64,000 nt of DNA from Bacteroidales bacterium (GTDB lineage Bacteria; Bacteroidota; Bacteroidia; Bacteroidales; UBA932), in the NCBI GenBank assembly GCA_015060245.1, contig SUYU01000012.1:1-64000 (forward strand), in the 5' to 3' direction. Positions 17,801-25,136 of the stretch are shown here, piece after piece. The stretch's first letter is position 1. Each line of letters opens with the position of its first letter. Under the pieces are notes generated by a model. It worked only from the letters and a program-made list of their open reading frames with translations. It did no database searches and had not been told where the DNA came from. Made by a program: the position numbers and the translations under genes.

Positions 17801-18271
17801 TTGAGGACTCTGGTCCAGACATATATACTCAGACCTCTGCTCAACAATGCAAATATATACCTTCAAAGGATAACTGACCGTTATACCCTCACATGCAGGG
17901 AGGAGAATGAGCAACTCTCCATACTTGTGCTTGACAAATACAACAAGGAGCAGATAAGGAGTGCCACAGTGCTGTCGGGAGGAGAGAGGTTTATGGTATC
18001 ATTGGCGTTGTCACTTGCCTTGTCGGCCCTGAACAGGCAGGATTTGAATGTGGATATACTCTTTATAGATGAGGGTTTTGGAACTTTGGACGACAAGAGC
18101 CTCGATTCTGTTATGGCCACGCTTGAAAAATTGCAGGAGATTGCCGGCCAGAGCAACCGCAGGGTGGGAATCATATCGCACAGGGAAGAACTCAAGGAGA
18201 GGATTCCGGTTCAGATACAGGTTACAAAACGCGGTGAGGGCCGAAGCCAGGTAACCATAAAGAACTCATAG
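14822..18271 (+). CDS. sbcC: SbcC ATPase subunit
   Basis: The 1149-residue Rad50-like SMC-family subunit that works with SbcD. Walker A is GDTGAGKSAILDGI near residue 40. Long coiled coils occupy about 200-950, with a zinc hook CPLCGQ in the middle. The signature LSGGERFMVSLALS and Walker B LFIDEGFGTLDD are at the C-terminus. The start at 14822 (MKIKKLHLRNIASIE) is correct; the ORF-track start at 14687 adds 45 residues read out of frame inside sbcD. Many ORFs listed inside this region on other frames are shadows caused by the coiled-coil codon pattern. Confidence 0.97.
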   Translation: MKIKKLHLRNIASIEKADIDFENGLNDGISGDKAGIFLISGDTGAGKSAILDGISLALYKTTPRIDGITNVNNNKFTDAKGESISIGSVEQYTRLGISVDDESYSEVVFEGNDGKEYTARLTLGIYMGNRTADGERPVKYRKPEWKVRCGNGDWLSKDVKEIIYSAVGLNFAQFGRMAMLAQGQFAAFLTGDKSERVAILEQLTNTEIFSKYGDAITSLYGKAKQKKTSAEAELKAQALHPLPDNEVSDLQQQKVVLEKELELSGKAMDEKMGRIKFVEQVLEQQRRAEVALKEREKLMAASTSEEFASKRRLVSAWDNTIEQRKTLRSLEEARNSRSRAVLANEASQRTFEALLCDLKARENDLASKRKKLEKRREDLAPLAEWSELYEKSGMLLEKLNSCADEEISRRATVSKINDLIVEREGLESAKEAADIAYRALCGEMEARQRAIDEAIKERDALDFSCILKKIEENTRLNGRLGNMLNSMERLTGNKNAAQALAGDIDALDSNRVQLEKARDAAKEKFVSAQQEFERAHNLFITMQSSIEDVLVNLRHKMKEEQTDTCPLCGQRIENLSVEADFEKMVLPLESEQKQRKAEQELAREALVGAENDVARECAKIEANRAQLKKLQDEISKEEASLAMESADLGLGAEMPGRKVVEQEIIAAQERLSLLDSLKKRAEKIQAGIDLLQSEKNALETGRKEAEKRSNDAHNEYRSNIVQVEQLQQECGRQEKKILQLKSELSVHLQKHYPEWQANLPMTIASFRIESSFYNKIKGDIDVLLPEYNNCAALLESLLQHRNEVLALYPAWECDVEAKALQVENINLQWTRLYGEVFNAKREIDSSEESIGALAAALESFYAQSGMRESDLKEIERSTPALDGLRKSISDMESSIKSRNDAILDAECQINEALKLLNIEGIDQLPARDALLAEKEELAAKMQETTRQLGAIGQKLEANSRNIALLGQARERVNAATAEFVKWEKYNSLFGGARLRTLVQTYILRPLLNNANIYLQRITDRYTLTCREENEQLSILVLDKYNKEQIRSATVLSGGERFMVSLALSLALSALNRQDLNVDILFIDEGFGTLDDKSLDSVMATLEKLQEIAGQSNRRVGIISHREELKERIPVQIQVTKRGEGRSQVTIKNS

Positions 18272-18275
18272 AATT

Positions 18276-18296
18276 AGACAAAACATAGTTGTCTTT
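18276..18296 (+). terminator. weak terminator after sbcC
   Basis: AGACAA and TTGTCT form a 6-bp stem with a 7-nt loop just after the sbcC stop, followed by a short run of T. It is modest but well placed. Confidence 0.45.
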
Positions 18297-18461
18297 ACCG
18301 GCGCCGGAATATGAACTGATATCACAGATTTGCCATCTGCCAATCAAATGCACCTATTCATTGCTCCAGGCCGCTGGTGTAGTCTTATTGGGTGCGGTTT
18401 TGGTGATTTTTTTATTTTTTTTGGTTATCTTGCCAAAATTGGGACATTAATAATTGAAGAG

Positions 18462-19169
18462 ATGACAGATTCACAGTTGGTAACCGGCATTTTGAACAAT
18501 AGTGAGAGAGCATGGATCTATATTTGCAGAAATATGAGGGGCGGTTTTAAAGCAACAATGCTCAAGAAATATATATTTTTGACCGCAGATGAGATTGATG
18601 ACCTGTTTCAGGAGTCATGCATTACCCTTATGGAAAAGGTCAAGGAGGGGCATTTTGTAGCCGGGAAACCGAATGGATTGTTCAATTATCTGCTTAAAAT
18701 AGGGGAGTTGAATGCCAATAATCTTGTAAGGAAGAAAAAGCCGGTTGCTCCTGAGGAGGCCATTCCGGAAACCGACACCTTGCATGAGGCAGAGAACAGG
18801 TTTCTCTCCTTGCCGGAAGATGTGAAGAAAAAGTTGCAGAAGGAGTGTCTGGACAGGGTAATTGAGGCATTGCCGGATACTTGCCGACGGATATTGAAAC
18901 TCTTTTATTGGGACCACAAACCAATGGATGATATAGCAAGCATAGTAGGTATGAAAAATGCAGATTCAGTTATTGCCAAAAAGTCAAAATGTATCAAAAA
19001 GGCAGAAGAAATAAGAAAAACTATTTTGGATACATGTGGGTTTAGTGAGGAGGATATACGCGATGCATTTGAGAGGAGTGCATTGAGGGCTCTGTTGAAG
19101 GAGGAGTGTACCAATATGGATGAAGGGTATGTAACGGCTGCCTATGAACCGGAAGAGGATGAAGATTAG
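18462..19169 (+). CDS. sigma-70 family (ECF-like) RNA polymerase sigma factor
   Basis: A 235-residue protein. Region 2 lies at residues about 20-65 (ICRNMRGGF..., EIDDLFQESCITLMEKV). A helix-turn-helix region 4 lies at about 130-180 (ALPDTCRRILKLFYWDHKPMDDIASIVGM). An acidic tail ends EPEEDED. The start at 18462 is preferred to the ORF-track 18330 because homology begins there and a TATCTTG-like -7 element (about 18426) lies between. The next gene starts inside its last codons, so the sigma factor and the membrane metalloprotease-like protein are translationally coupled. Confidence 0.82.
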   Translation: MTDSQLVTGILNNSERAWIYICRNMRGGFKATMLKKYIFLTADEIDDLFQESCITLMEKVKEGHFVAGKPNGLFNYLLKIGELNANNLVRKKKPVAPEEAIPETDTLHEAENRFLSLPEDVKKKLQKECLDRVIEALPDTCRRILKLFYWDHKPMDDIASIVGMKNADSVIAKKSKCIKKAEEIRKTILDTCGFSEEDIRDAFERSALRALLKEECTNMDEGYVTAAYEPEEDED

Positions 19170-19923
19170 AGAGTTTATAAATAAGATTGGCCAGGCTGTA
19201 AATCAGGAGATGGAGCAGAATGGTTGGGGACATGTGCTCTTTATTCTGGTGTACACTTTGCTGGCAGCACTTTTTTTGTGCATTCTGGTTATTTCAGTGC
19301 GCAGGAATGTTGTTGATATGATGGTGCGTGTAGGCTGGGCCTGGAGGCATCCCGGAAATTATGTGGGGCTTTGGGCCGGTTTTGTTGCGTACATATTTTT
19401 CTTGTTCTTTCTTATTATTCCACGTGTGCGCCAGAATCTCAAGTGGTTCATGAAGTTTACCCACGAACTTACCCATACTCTGGTTGCCCTGCTCTTTTTT
19501 GCAAAGATAAAAGAGTTTGTGGTTAAGGATAGAGAATGTTATGTGAATTACAAGAGTGGCCCTATAGGGTATGTTCCAACAGCATTGTCTCCATACTGTA
19601 TCCCAATATATACAATCATGCTTTTCCCGTTCAGATTTGTAGGCGACGCTGGATATATGATTGTGTTTGATGCTTTGATAGCCTTTACATATGCTTTTCA
19701 TGTGCATACATTTATAATGCAGACAAGAATTACCCAGTCTGATATTAAAAATTGCGGTCCACTCTTGTCTGCTTCCTTTATAACTTTTGTACATTTGGCA
19801 ATTCTGTCATTGATTCTGGCAATTCCAAAAGGGGGAGTGTTGAATGCGGTATGCAGGGTATTCTGGGAGTATCCTGGGCAGATTTTGATGTGGTTTAAGG
19901 AGATTGTCTGCATTACAATGTAG
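19144..19923 (+). CDS. membrane protein with HELTH zinc-metalloprotease motif
   Basis: A 259-residue protein (254 if the ATG at 19159 is used). It has a short basic N-terminus, then hydrophobic segments at about 32-55 and 72-95, then FTHELTHTLVALLFF, an HExxH zinc site (HELTH) set in a hydrophobic segment as in M50/site-2 proteases. Further membrane segments follow: IPIYTIMLFPF, IVFDALIAFTYAFHVHTF (a possible distal Asp ligand) and FVHLAILSLILAIP. The gene overlaps the sigma gene by 26 or 11 nt. An intramembrane protease role is inferred; no NPDG motif is visible. It could instead be an inactive relative. Confidence 0.7.
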   Translation: MNRKRMKIREFINKIGQAVNQEMEQNGWGHVLFILVYTLLAALFLCILVISVRRNVVDMMVRVGWAWRHPGNYVGLWAGFVAYIFFLFFLIIPRVRQNLKWFMKFTHELTHTLVALLFFAKIKEFVVKDRECYVNYKSGPIGYVPTALSPYCIPIYTIMLFPFRFVGDAGYMIVFDALIAFTYAFHVHTFIMQTRITQSDIKNCGPLLSASFITFVHLAILSLILAIPKGGVLNAVCRVFWEYPGQILMWFKEIVCITM

Positions 19924-19995
19924 GGCCCATAAAAATATCTATTTACGACTTTTTTGTGGGTATAACCTGCTGATTCTTTTTAAGTTTATGATAAT

Positions 19996-20766
19996 ATGAA
20001 AAAGATTTTTTTACTTATGGCATCTCTCTTTGCGGCATCCTTCATGTATGGCCGTGAGGAGTTCAAGAAGGGCTCTTTTGTATCACAGGCAACCGGAGAT
20101 ACGCTTCTGTACAGGTACCTTGAGCCTCAGGATATGCAGAAGGGCAAAAAGTATCCTCTTGTAATATTTCTCCATGGATCGGGTGAGAGGGGCAACGACA
20201 ATGAGGCACAACTCTTTCATGGGAGCGGACAGTTCATCAATCCGGTAAACCGCGAAAAGTATCCCGCCTATGTGATTTTCCCGCAATGTCCGGAGGGAGT
20301 TCCGGGTGCATATATGCCACGGCTTGAGACTCTTGTGCCGGCCGATATGCCTTTGGATCCGCCTGTGGCCCCGATTGTGCTTACGTTAATGGATCTTATC
20401 AATTCATATATTGCCCTGCCTGAGGTCGATGACAGGAGGGTCTACATTATGGGAATCTCAATGGGTGGAATTGCTACCTATGATATAGTTTCGAGGTATC
20501 CCGATCTCTTTGCCGCTGCTGTGCCAATCTGCGGTTCTGTGAATCCGCAGAGGCTCAAGAGTACAAAAGGTGTGGCCTGGAGAATCTTTCATGGTGATTC
20601 GGATGCAGCAGTGACTGTTGAGGGGTCGCGTGAAGCATACAAGGCACTGCGAAGTTATGGGTATGATGTGGAGTATATAGAGATTGCCGGCTGTACACAT
20701 AACAGTTGGAATCCGGCCTTCAATTACCCCGACTTCATGAAGTGGCTCTTCAGGCAGAAGAGATAA
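19996..20766 (+). CDS. exported alpha/beta-hydrolase (esterase/peptidase-like)
   Basis: A 256-residue secreted hydrolase. A signal peptide covers residues 1-20 (LLMASLFAASFMYG). The oxyanion region is IFLHGSGERGND, the nucleophile elbow is GISMGG (Ser about 156), a probable acid lies in HGDSDAAV, and the catalytic His is in CTHNSWN near the C-terminus. Phospholipase/carboxylesterase and LpqC-like hydrolases share this arrangement. The substrate is unknown. It is monocistronic and converges on the lyase gene across a strong hairpin. Confidence 0.85.
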   Translation: MKKIFLLMASLFAASFMYGREEFKKGSFVSQATGDTLLYRYLEPQDMQKGKKYPLVIFLHGSGERGNDNEAQLFHGSGQFINPVNREKYPAYVIFPQCPEGVPGAYMPRLETLVPADMPLDPPVAPIVLTLMDLINSYIALPEVDDRRVYIMGISMGGIATYDIVSRYPDLFAAAVPICGSVNPQRLKSTKGVAWRIFHGDSDAAVTVEGSREAYKALRSYGYDVEYIEIAGCTHNSWNPAFNYPDFMKWLFRQKR

Positions 20767-20825
20767 TCTGCCAACCGTTTTTTGGTAGTTAAACCCTGAC
20801 CGTTGCCCCCAAATGTTATCTTTAT

Positions 20826-20872
20826 AAACAGCGAATCGCTATTGGATGCTTTCCAATAGAGATTCGTTGTTT
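20826..20872. terminator. long bidirectional hairpin between converging genes
   Basis: Two nearly complementary arms of about 21 nt (20826-20846 and 20852-20872) fold around a 5-nt loop, including CTATTGGA/TCCAATAG and GAATC/GATTC, with one G-A mismatch and one G-T pair. It ends in TTGTTT one way and AAACA-complement T-rich sequence the other way, so it can terminate both converging transcripts. Confidence 0.75.
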
Positions 20873-20886
20873 GATGTGGGCAGGTA

Positions 20887-22335
20887 TTAGAGGCTGTCGC
20901 CAAAATCCTGTCTGAACTTGTGTACAATCTTTGACGGCCAGTCTGTAGTTGGAACAAGTTCTCCCATGAAGAAGCGCAATACGCTCGGTTCGTAAGAGAA
21001 TTTAAGACCTCCAATAAGGTGTCTGTTCTCATAAAGCCATGCAAGACGGTCAACAACATATTTTGTCTGAGACAATGTAAATACCCTTCTTGGGAACGCA
21101 AGTCTCATCAACTCCACGTCTGCAAGAATCTCATTGCCGTTCTCATCCCTTACGCTTGACATTGTTCCGCGCTCCATTCCCCTCACACCTGAACATAGGT
21201 AGAATGCTGCGGTAAGTGCACCTGCAGGGTACTCGTGTTGAGGAATGTGGCTGCAGAATGTGCCTGCGTCAACGTGCGCTCCAAGTACACCCGGAGGCGT
21301 TACCATTGGTATACCTGCCTTAACGGCACTCTCAACGCAATATTTGATGAAGTTTACGCTCTGGCTTATCATTGTCTCGTCAATGGTTTCGTAGATACCT
21401 ACTGCCATTGCCTCAATCTCCCTTATGGACATACCTCCATATGTAAGGAATCCCTCAAACAACGGAATAAGCGGTTCCATCTTCTTGTAGTAATCCTGAC
21501 GGTTGGTACAGATACCGCCACCCCTTGATGATGTAAGTTTTCTTGCAGAGAAATATACAAGGTCCGCCAAACCTGTCATCATTTTGATGATGTCTGCCAT
21601 TGTGTTCTCTTTCCACTCCTCTTCCCTCTGTTTTACAAGGTAAGCGTTCTCGCCAAGCAAACTTGCGTCAAGGACAAGCATGATGCCGTATTTGTCGGCA
21701 ACCTGTCTTACATCCATCATGTTCCTGATAGAGAAAGGCTGTCCGCCAATAAGGTTGGTAGAGGCCTCCATACGTATGAATGCTATATTTTCAGCGCCCT
21801 CTGTTTCAATGGTCTGCACAAGTTTGTCAATATCAAAATTGCCCTTGAAAGGATTGTCGGAACGCAAAATTAGAGCCTCATCCTTTACAAGTTCTATAAC
21901 CTTTCCACCAACTTCATTGATGTGGGCGAGTGTAGTTGTAAAGTGGTAGTTTGTAAGGACTGTCTGCCCCGGCTTGATGAAGGTGCGGGCAATTATGTTC
22001 TCGGCTGCACGACCCTGATGCGCAGGAAGGAAATATTTCTTCCCAAGGACCTCGTTGATTCCCTTGACCAATCTATCAAATGACTGGGAACCGGCATAGG
22101 CATCATCTGCACGCATCATTGCCGAAAGTTGGTTGTCGCTCATTGCATTGGTGCCGCTGTCGGTAAGCATATCAAGGAACACATCATTTGTGCTCAATTT
22201 AAAGGTATTGTAGCCTGCCTCCTTAATGGCGTCTCTTCTTCTTTCAATAGGAACAAGGTGCAGTTTCTGCACAATTCTCACTTTGTGGAGTTCGAGAGGA
22301 ATATCCTCCCCCTGGTAAAATTTGATGTGGGACAT
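20887..22335 (-). CDS. PLP-dependent beta-eliminating lyase (tryptophanase / tyrosine phenol-lyase family)
   Basis: A 482-residue fold-type I PLP enzyme. The family hallmarks are LTDSGTNAMSD, PAHQGRAAEN, GGQPFS, FSARK (PLP lysine), EGFLTYGG and MRLAFPRRVFT (carboxylate-binding Arg). At positions that separate the two activities it resembles tyrosine phenol-lyase: FTTT where TnaA has FDTT, MERG where TnaA has VEIG, and LRFF where TnaA has LRHF. The lysine-adjacent segment (KLTSS) differs from both reference types. It therefore releases ammonia and pyruvate from an aromatic amino acid, giving phenol or indole. Automatic annotation would probably say tnaA. Confidence 0.88.
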   Translation of the reverse strand: MSHIKFYQGEDIPLELHKVRIVQKLHLVPIERRRDAIKEAGYNTFKLSTNDVFLDMLTDSGTNAMSDNQLSAMMRADDAYAGSQSFDRLVKGINEVLGKKYFLPAHQGRAAENIIARTFIKPGQTVLTNYHFTTTLAHINEVGGKVIELVKDEALILRSDNPFKGNFDIDKLVQTIETEGAENIAFIRMEASTNLIGGQPFSIRNMMDVRQVADKYGIMLVLDASLLGENAYLVKQREEEWKENTMADIIKMMTGLADLVYFSARKLTSSRGGGICTNRQDYYKKMEPLIPLFEGFLTYGGMSIREIEAMAVGIYETIDETMISQSVNFIKYCVESAVKAGIPMVTPPGVLGAHVDAGTFCSHIPQHEYPAGALTAAFYLCSGVRGMERGTMSSVRDENGNEILADVELMRLAFPRRVFTLSQTKYVVDRLAWLYENRHLIGGLKFSYEPSVLRFFMGELVPTTDWPSKIVHKFRQDFGDSL

Positions 22336-22700
22336 AGTATAATTTTTTTAAGTTGCTTTTTGTACCCCATTGGGCACAATGTTTAATTTTATCTTTTGGC
22401 AAAAGTAGTAAAAAAATGGCATCATCCGCTACTTTGAGACTACTTGCTGCACGAATCTTAATTATTTAAAAGACAATAATATATTATATGTCTTGAATAT
22501 GGGGACAAGGTGTATCCAATATGTATATATTCCAAGAGCAGAATGAGTAGGCTTATATGTTTATAATCAGAGTTTTCATCTTTTGGTACATTTGTTTGGA
22601 GCCATTCCGGCAACCAAATGAACCTATTTGACTTTATTTGCGAACAAATTAAATGCGTAATTTTGCAAAAAAAGTCTTAGTTGTTGGTATATAATATAAA

Positions 22701-22917
22701 GACAATTGAGTACGTTCTCTTTTTAAGAGAGCGGGAATAGTAAAAAAAATTGCTTCACCATTATTTTTAGTTCTTTATAAAACATTTTTTTTACAACAGT
22801 GTAGAATCCAATTTAAACAAAACCGAAAAAAGTTTGGGCACGGCATTAATTTTGTTATATAGTACACTGTCATACAGTTTGTTATAAAATTATCCATCTC
22901 TTAAAAAGAGAATTGTC
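22701..22917. repeat. inverted repeats flanking a possible invertible segment
   Basis: TTCTCTTTTTAAGAGA (22715-22730) is exactly repeated in inverse orientation as TCTCTTAAAAAGAGAA (22897-22912). GACAATT (22701-22707) also pairs with AATTGTC (22911-22917). Each arm is itself nearly palindromic. About 165 bp lie between the arms. This size and arrangement is like invertible promoters of Bacteroidales surface loci, but a regulator-binding pair is also possible. Confidence 0.5.
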
Positions 22918-22970
22918 CGGGCCTATGAAAAAAAAGATAATTACACTACTATAATATTTTGGTTTATTTA

Positions 22971-23001
22971 TTTGTTTTATTCATCAAAATTGTTATTTTT
23001 G
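22971..23001 (+). promoter_or_regulatory. promoter of the type V pilus operon
   Basis: TTTG (22971-22974), 19 nt, TATTTTTG (22994-23001): exact Bacteroidetes consensus. It places the transcription start near 23008, which makes the ATG at 23053 the plausible start of the first gene and the ORF-track ATG at 23011 nearly leaderless. Confidence 0.8.
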
Positions 23002-23052
23002 TAACGGCGGATGTGCTTTTCTGCTGTTGAAATGCTAAAAATTATTGATATT

Positions 23053-23637
23053 ATGAGAATAAAAACCTATCTCCTGTTGCTTTTCTTTGCTTTGTTTGCA
23101 ATGGGAGCGAAAGCGCAGAGTATTGCCGTAAAGACCAACCTCCTTTATGATGCAACTGCAACTGTAAATGCCGGTATTGAGTTTGGGCTTGCTCCAAAGT
23201 GGACCTTGGATTTGAGCGGAAATTTCAATGCCTGGGAAATAAGTGAGGGAAAGAAGTGGAAACATTGGATGGCGCAGCCGGAGGCCCGCTATTGGTTCTG
23301 TGACCGTTTCTCAAGGCACTTTGTTGGAGTGCATGCACTTGGAGGACAATACAATGTAGGTGGTCTTGATACAGATTTCAAAATTTTTGGAAAAGATTTT
23401 TCAAAATTGAAGGACAGCAGATACCAGGGCCTCTTCGCAGGTGCAGGTGTAGCGTACGGTTATGCGCTTATCCTTGGCAAGCACTGGAATATGGAGTTTG
23501 AAGTAGGTGTGGGTTACATTTACACAAAGTATGACAAGTTTGAGTGTGCCGGATGTGGAAAAAGGGTTGGAACAGACCTTGAAAAACATTTCTTTGGACC
23601 TACCAAAGGGGCAATAAATCTTGTATATGTATTCTAA
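23053..23637 (+). CDS. DUF3575 outer-membrane-like protein of the pilus locus
   Basis: A 194-residue exported protein. The signal peptide MRIKTYLLLLFFALFAMGAKAQ ends at AKAQ. The rest is an eight-strand-like beta pattern starting SIAVKTNLLYDATATVNAGIEF, the DUF3575 signature, and ends in an aromatic residue (VYVF), as outer-membrane barrels do. DUF3575 genes commonly open Bacteroidales Mfa/Fim pilus operons; their function is unknown. It starts 52 nt after the promoter and precedes the DUF3868 gene by 14 nt. Confidence 0.85.
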   Translation: MRIKTYLLLLFFALFAMGAKAQSIAVKTNLLYDATATVNAGIEFGLAPKWTLDLSGNFNAWEISEGKKWKHWMAQPEARYWFCDRFSRHFVGVHALGGQYNVGGLDTDFKIFGKDFSKLKDSRYQGLFAGAGVAYGYALILGKHWNMEFEVGVGYIYTKYDKFECAGCGKRVGTDLEKHFFGPTKGAINLVYVF

Positions 23638-23651
23638 AAAAGTGAAGTGAG

Positions 23652-25076
23652 ATGAAAAAGATTATACTATTTGCAATGGTGTGTTTGGCAATGTTCAGCA
23701 GTGCCAATGCGCAGACAGTTGTTCCAGGAGCAGGTGTAAAGGATTTGAGCATGCAGCGCAACGGCAAGTTCATGTCGGTACAGATGCTGCTTGACCTTAA
23801 GGAACTTGATGTGCCTTTCAACAGGGCTGTAATATTTACACCGGTAATACGGAACGGCAATGATTCAATTGTATTGTCGTCTGTCGGAGTCTATGGCAGG
23901 AACAGATATTATTACTACCAGCGTGTGGGAATAGGCCAGATTACAGGTGAGGATGAGTTGAGTTACAGGGCATCAAAGATGCCGGAGAGTGTTCCTTACA
24001 ATTCAATTTCAAACTATGAAGAGTGGATGGAGGGCGCCACATTGGTTCTTAACCGCAAGGATTTTGGATGTTGTTCAGATATTCTTGCCGATATTGACGG
24101 TACATTGTTGGACAAATACCGCACACCGGTTAAGGAGTATATTCCAATGTTGGTGTATGTGCGTCCTGAGGCAGAGGAGCAGAAATCACGTTCGTTGAGC
24201 GGAACTGCATATATTGATTTCCCTGTGAACATTACACAAATCCGTCCGGAGTACAGGAACAACATTGTGGAACTTGCAAAAATTTCGGGTACAATTGATT
24301 CTGTGAACAACGACAAAGATATTACAATCAAGAATGTCTTCATAAAGGGTTTTGCGTCGCCTGAGGGAAGTTGGGCGCTTAATGAGAGATTGGCAAAGGG
24401 CCGTACAGAGGCTTTGAAAAAGTATGTTCAGGACCTTTACAAATTTGCTCCTGACATGATAACTACATCATACGAGCCGGAGGATTGGAGCGGATTGCGC
24501 AAATATGTAGAGAGTTCGACACTCGCAGCAAAGGATAATATCCTTGACATTATTGACTCTGACCAGAAACCTGACAGCAAGGAGTGGATAATCAAGTCAA
24601 AATACCCCGAGGATTACAGATATCTTCTTGCCAACTGTTACCCTGCTTTGAGGCACTCAGACTATGTGATTGACTACGTAATCAGAGATTTCAATACAGT
24701 AGATGAAATCAAGGAGATTATGGCTACTGCTCCGCATAAGTTGAGTCTGCAGGAGTTGTATATTCTGGCACAACAGTATGAGGCGGGAAGCAAGGAGTTC
24801 AATAATGTCTTTGAGACTGCTGTAAAGATGTATCCGGGTGATGTTACCGCAAATCTGAATGCAGCCAATGCAGCAATGGAGCGTAAGGATCTTGTAGGCG
24901 CTGAGAGGTATTTGATGCATGCCGGAACATCGCCTCAGGCAATATATGCCCGTGCAAATCTTGCTGCAATGCAGTTAAAACTTGATGAGGCAGAGAAACT
25001 ATTCATTGAAGCAAAGGAGGCAGGTATTGCAGAGGCTGATGCTTCAATTGCAAAATTGCAGGAACTTAAGAGATAA
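23652..25076 (+). CDS. DUF3868 / OmpA-like periplasmic protein of the pilus locus
   Basis: A 474-residue exported protein with signal peptide ending SSANAQ. The N-terminal half matches the DUF3868 pattern. The centre holds KGFASPEGSWALNERLAKGRTEAL, an OmpA-like peptidoglycan-binding motif. The C-terminal 120 residues have alternating helices typical of TPR-like repeats (AANAAMERKDLVGAERYL). The protein probably links pilus assembly to the cell wall or scaffolds it. It is second in the operon, as in Bacteroides fimbrial loci. Confidence 0.83.
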   Translation: MKKIILFAMVCLAMFSSANAQTVVPGAGVKDLSMQRNGKFMSVQMLLDLKELDVPFNRAVIFTPVIRNGNDSIVLSSVGVYGRNRYYYYQRVGIGQITGEDELSYRASKMPESVPYNSISNYEEWMEGATLVLNRKDFGCCSDILADIDGTLLDKYRTPVKEYIPMLVYVRPEAEEQKSRSLSGTAYIDFPVNITQIRPEYRNNIVELAKISGTIDSVNNDKDITIKNVFIKGFASPEGSWALNERLAKGRTEALKKYVQDLYKFAPDMITTSYEPEDWSGLRKYVESSTLAAKDNILDIIDSDQKPDSKEWIIKSKYPEDYRYLLANCYPALRHSDYVIDYVIRDFNTVDEIKEIMATAPHKLSLQELYILAQQYEAGSKEFNNVFETAVKMYPGDVTANLNAANAAMERKDLVGAERYLMHAGTSPQAIYARANLAAMQLKLDEAEKLFIEAKEAGIAEADASIAKLQELKR

Positions 25077-25136
25077 AACAATATAGGTAAAAACAATAGA
25101 AATAATTAACTTATTCATTTATAAATTCCAATTATC

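Larger units (their letters stand above)
22336..23052. other. 717-nt AT-rich regulatory region ahead of the pilus locus
   Basis: No coding frame is supported. On the minus strand TACTTTTG (complement of 22400-22407) is a candidate -7 element for the lyase gene. A 16-bp inverted repeat pair lies at 22715-22730 and 22897-22912, and a consensus promoter for the pilus genes lies at 22971-23001. Between the repeats, TTTG (22851) and TACAGTTTG (22873-22881) form a weaker rightward promoter-like pair. Confidence 0.6.

Noticed and set aside
20887-22335. Plain annotation as tryptophanase (tnaA)
   Set aside because: The family is correct, but the residues that separate Trp from Tyr lyases point to the other subtype, so no gene symbol is given.
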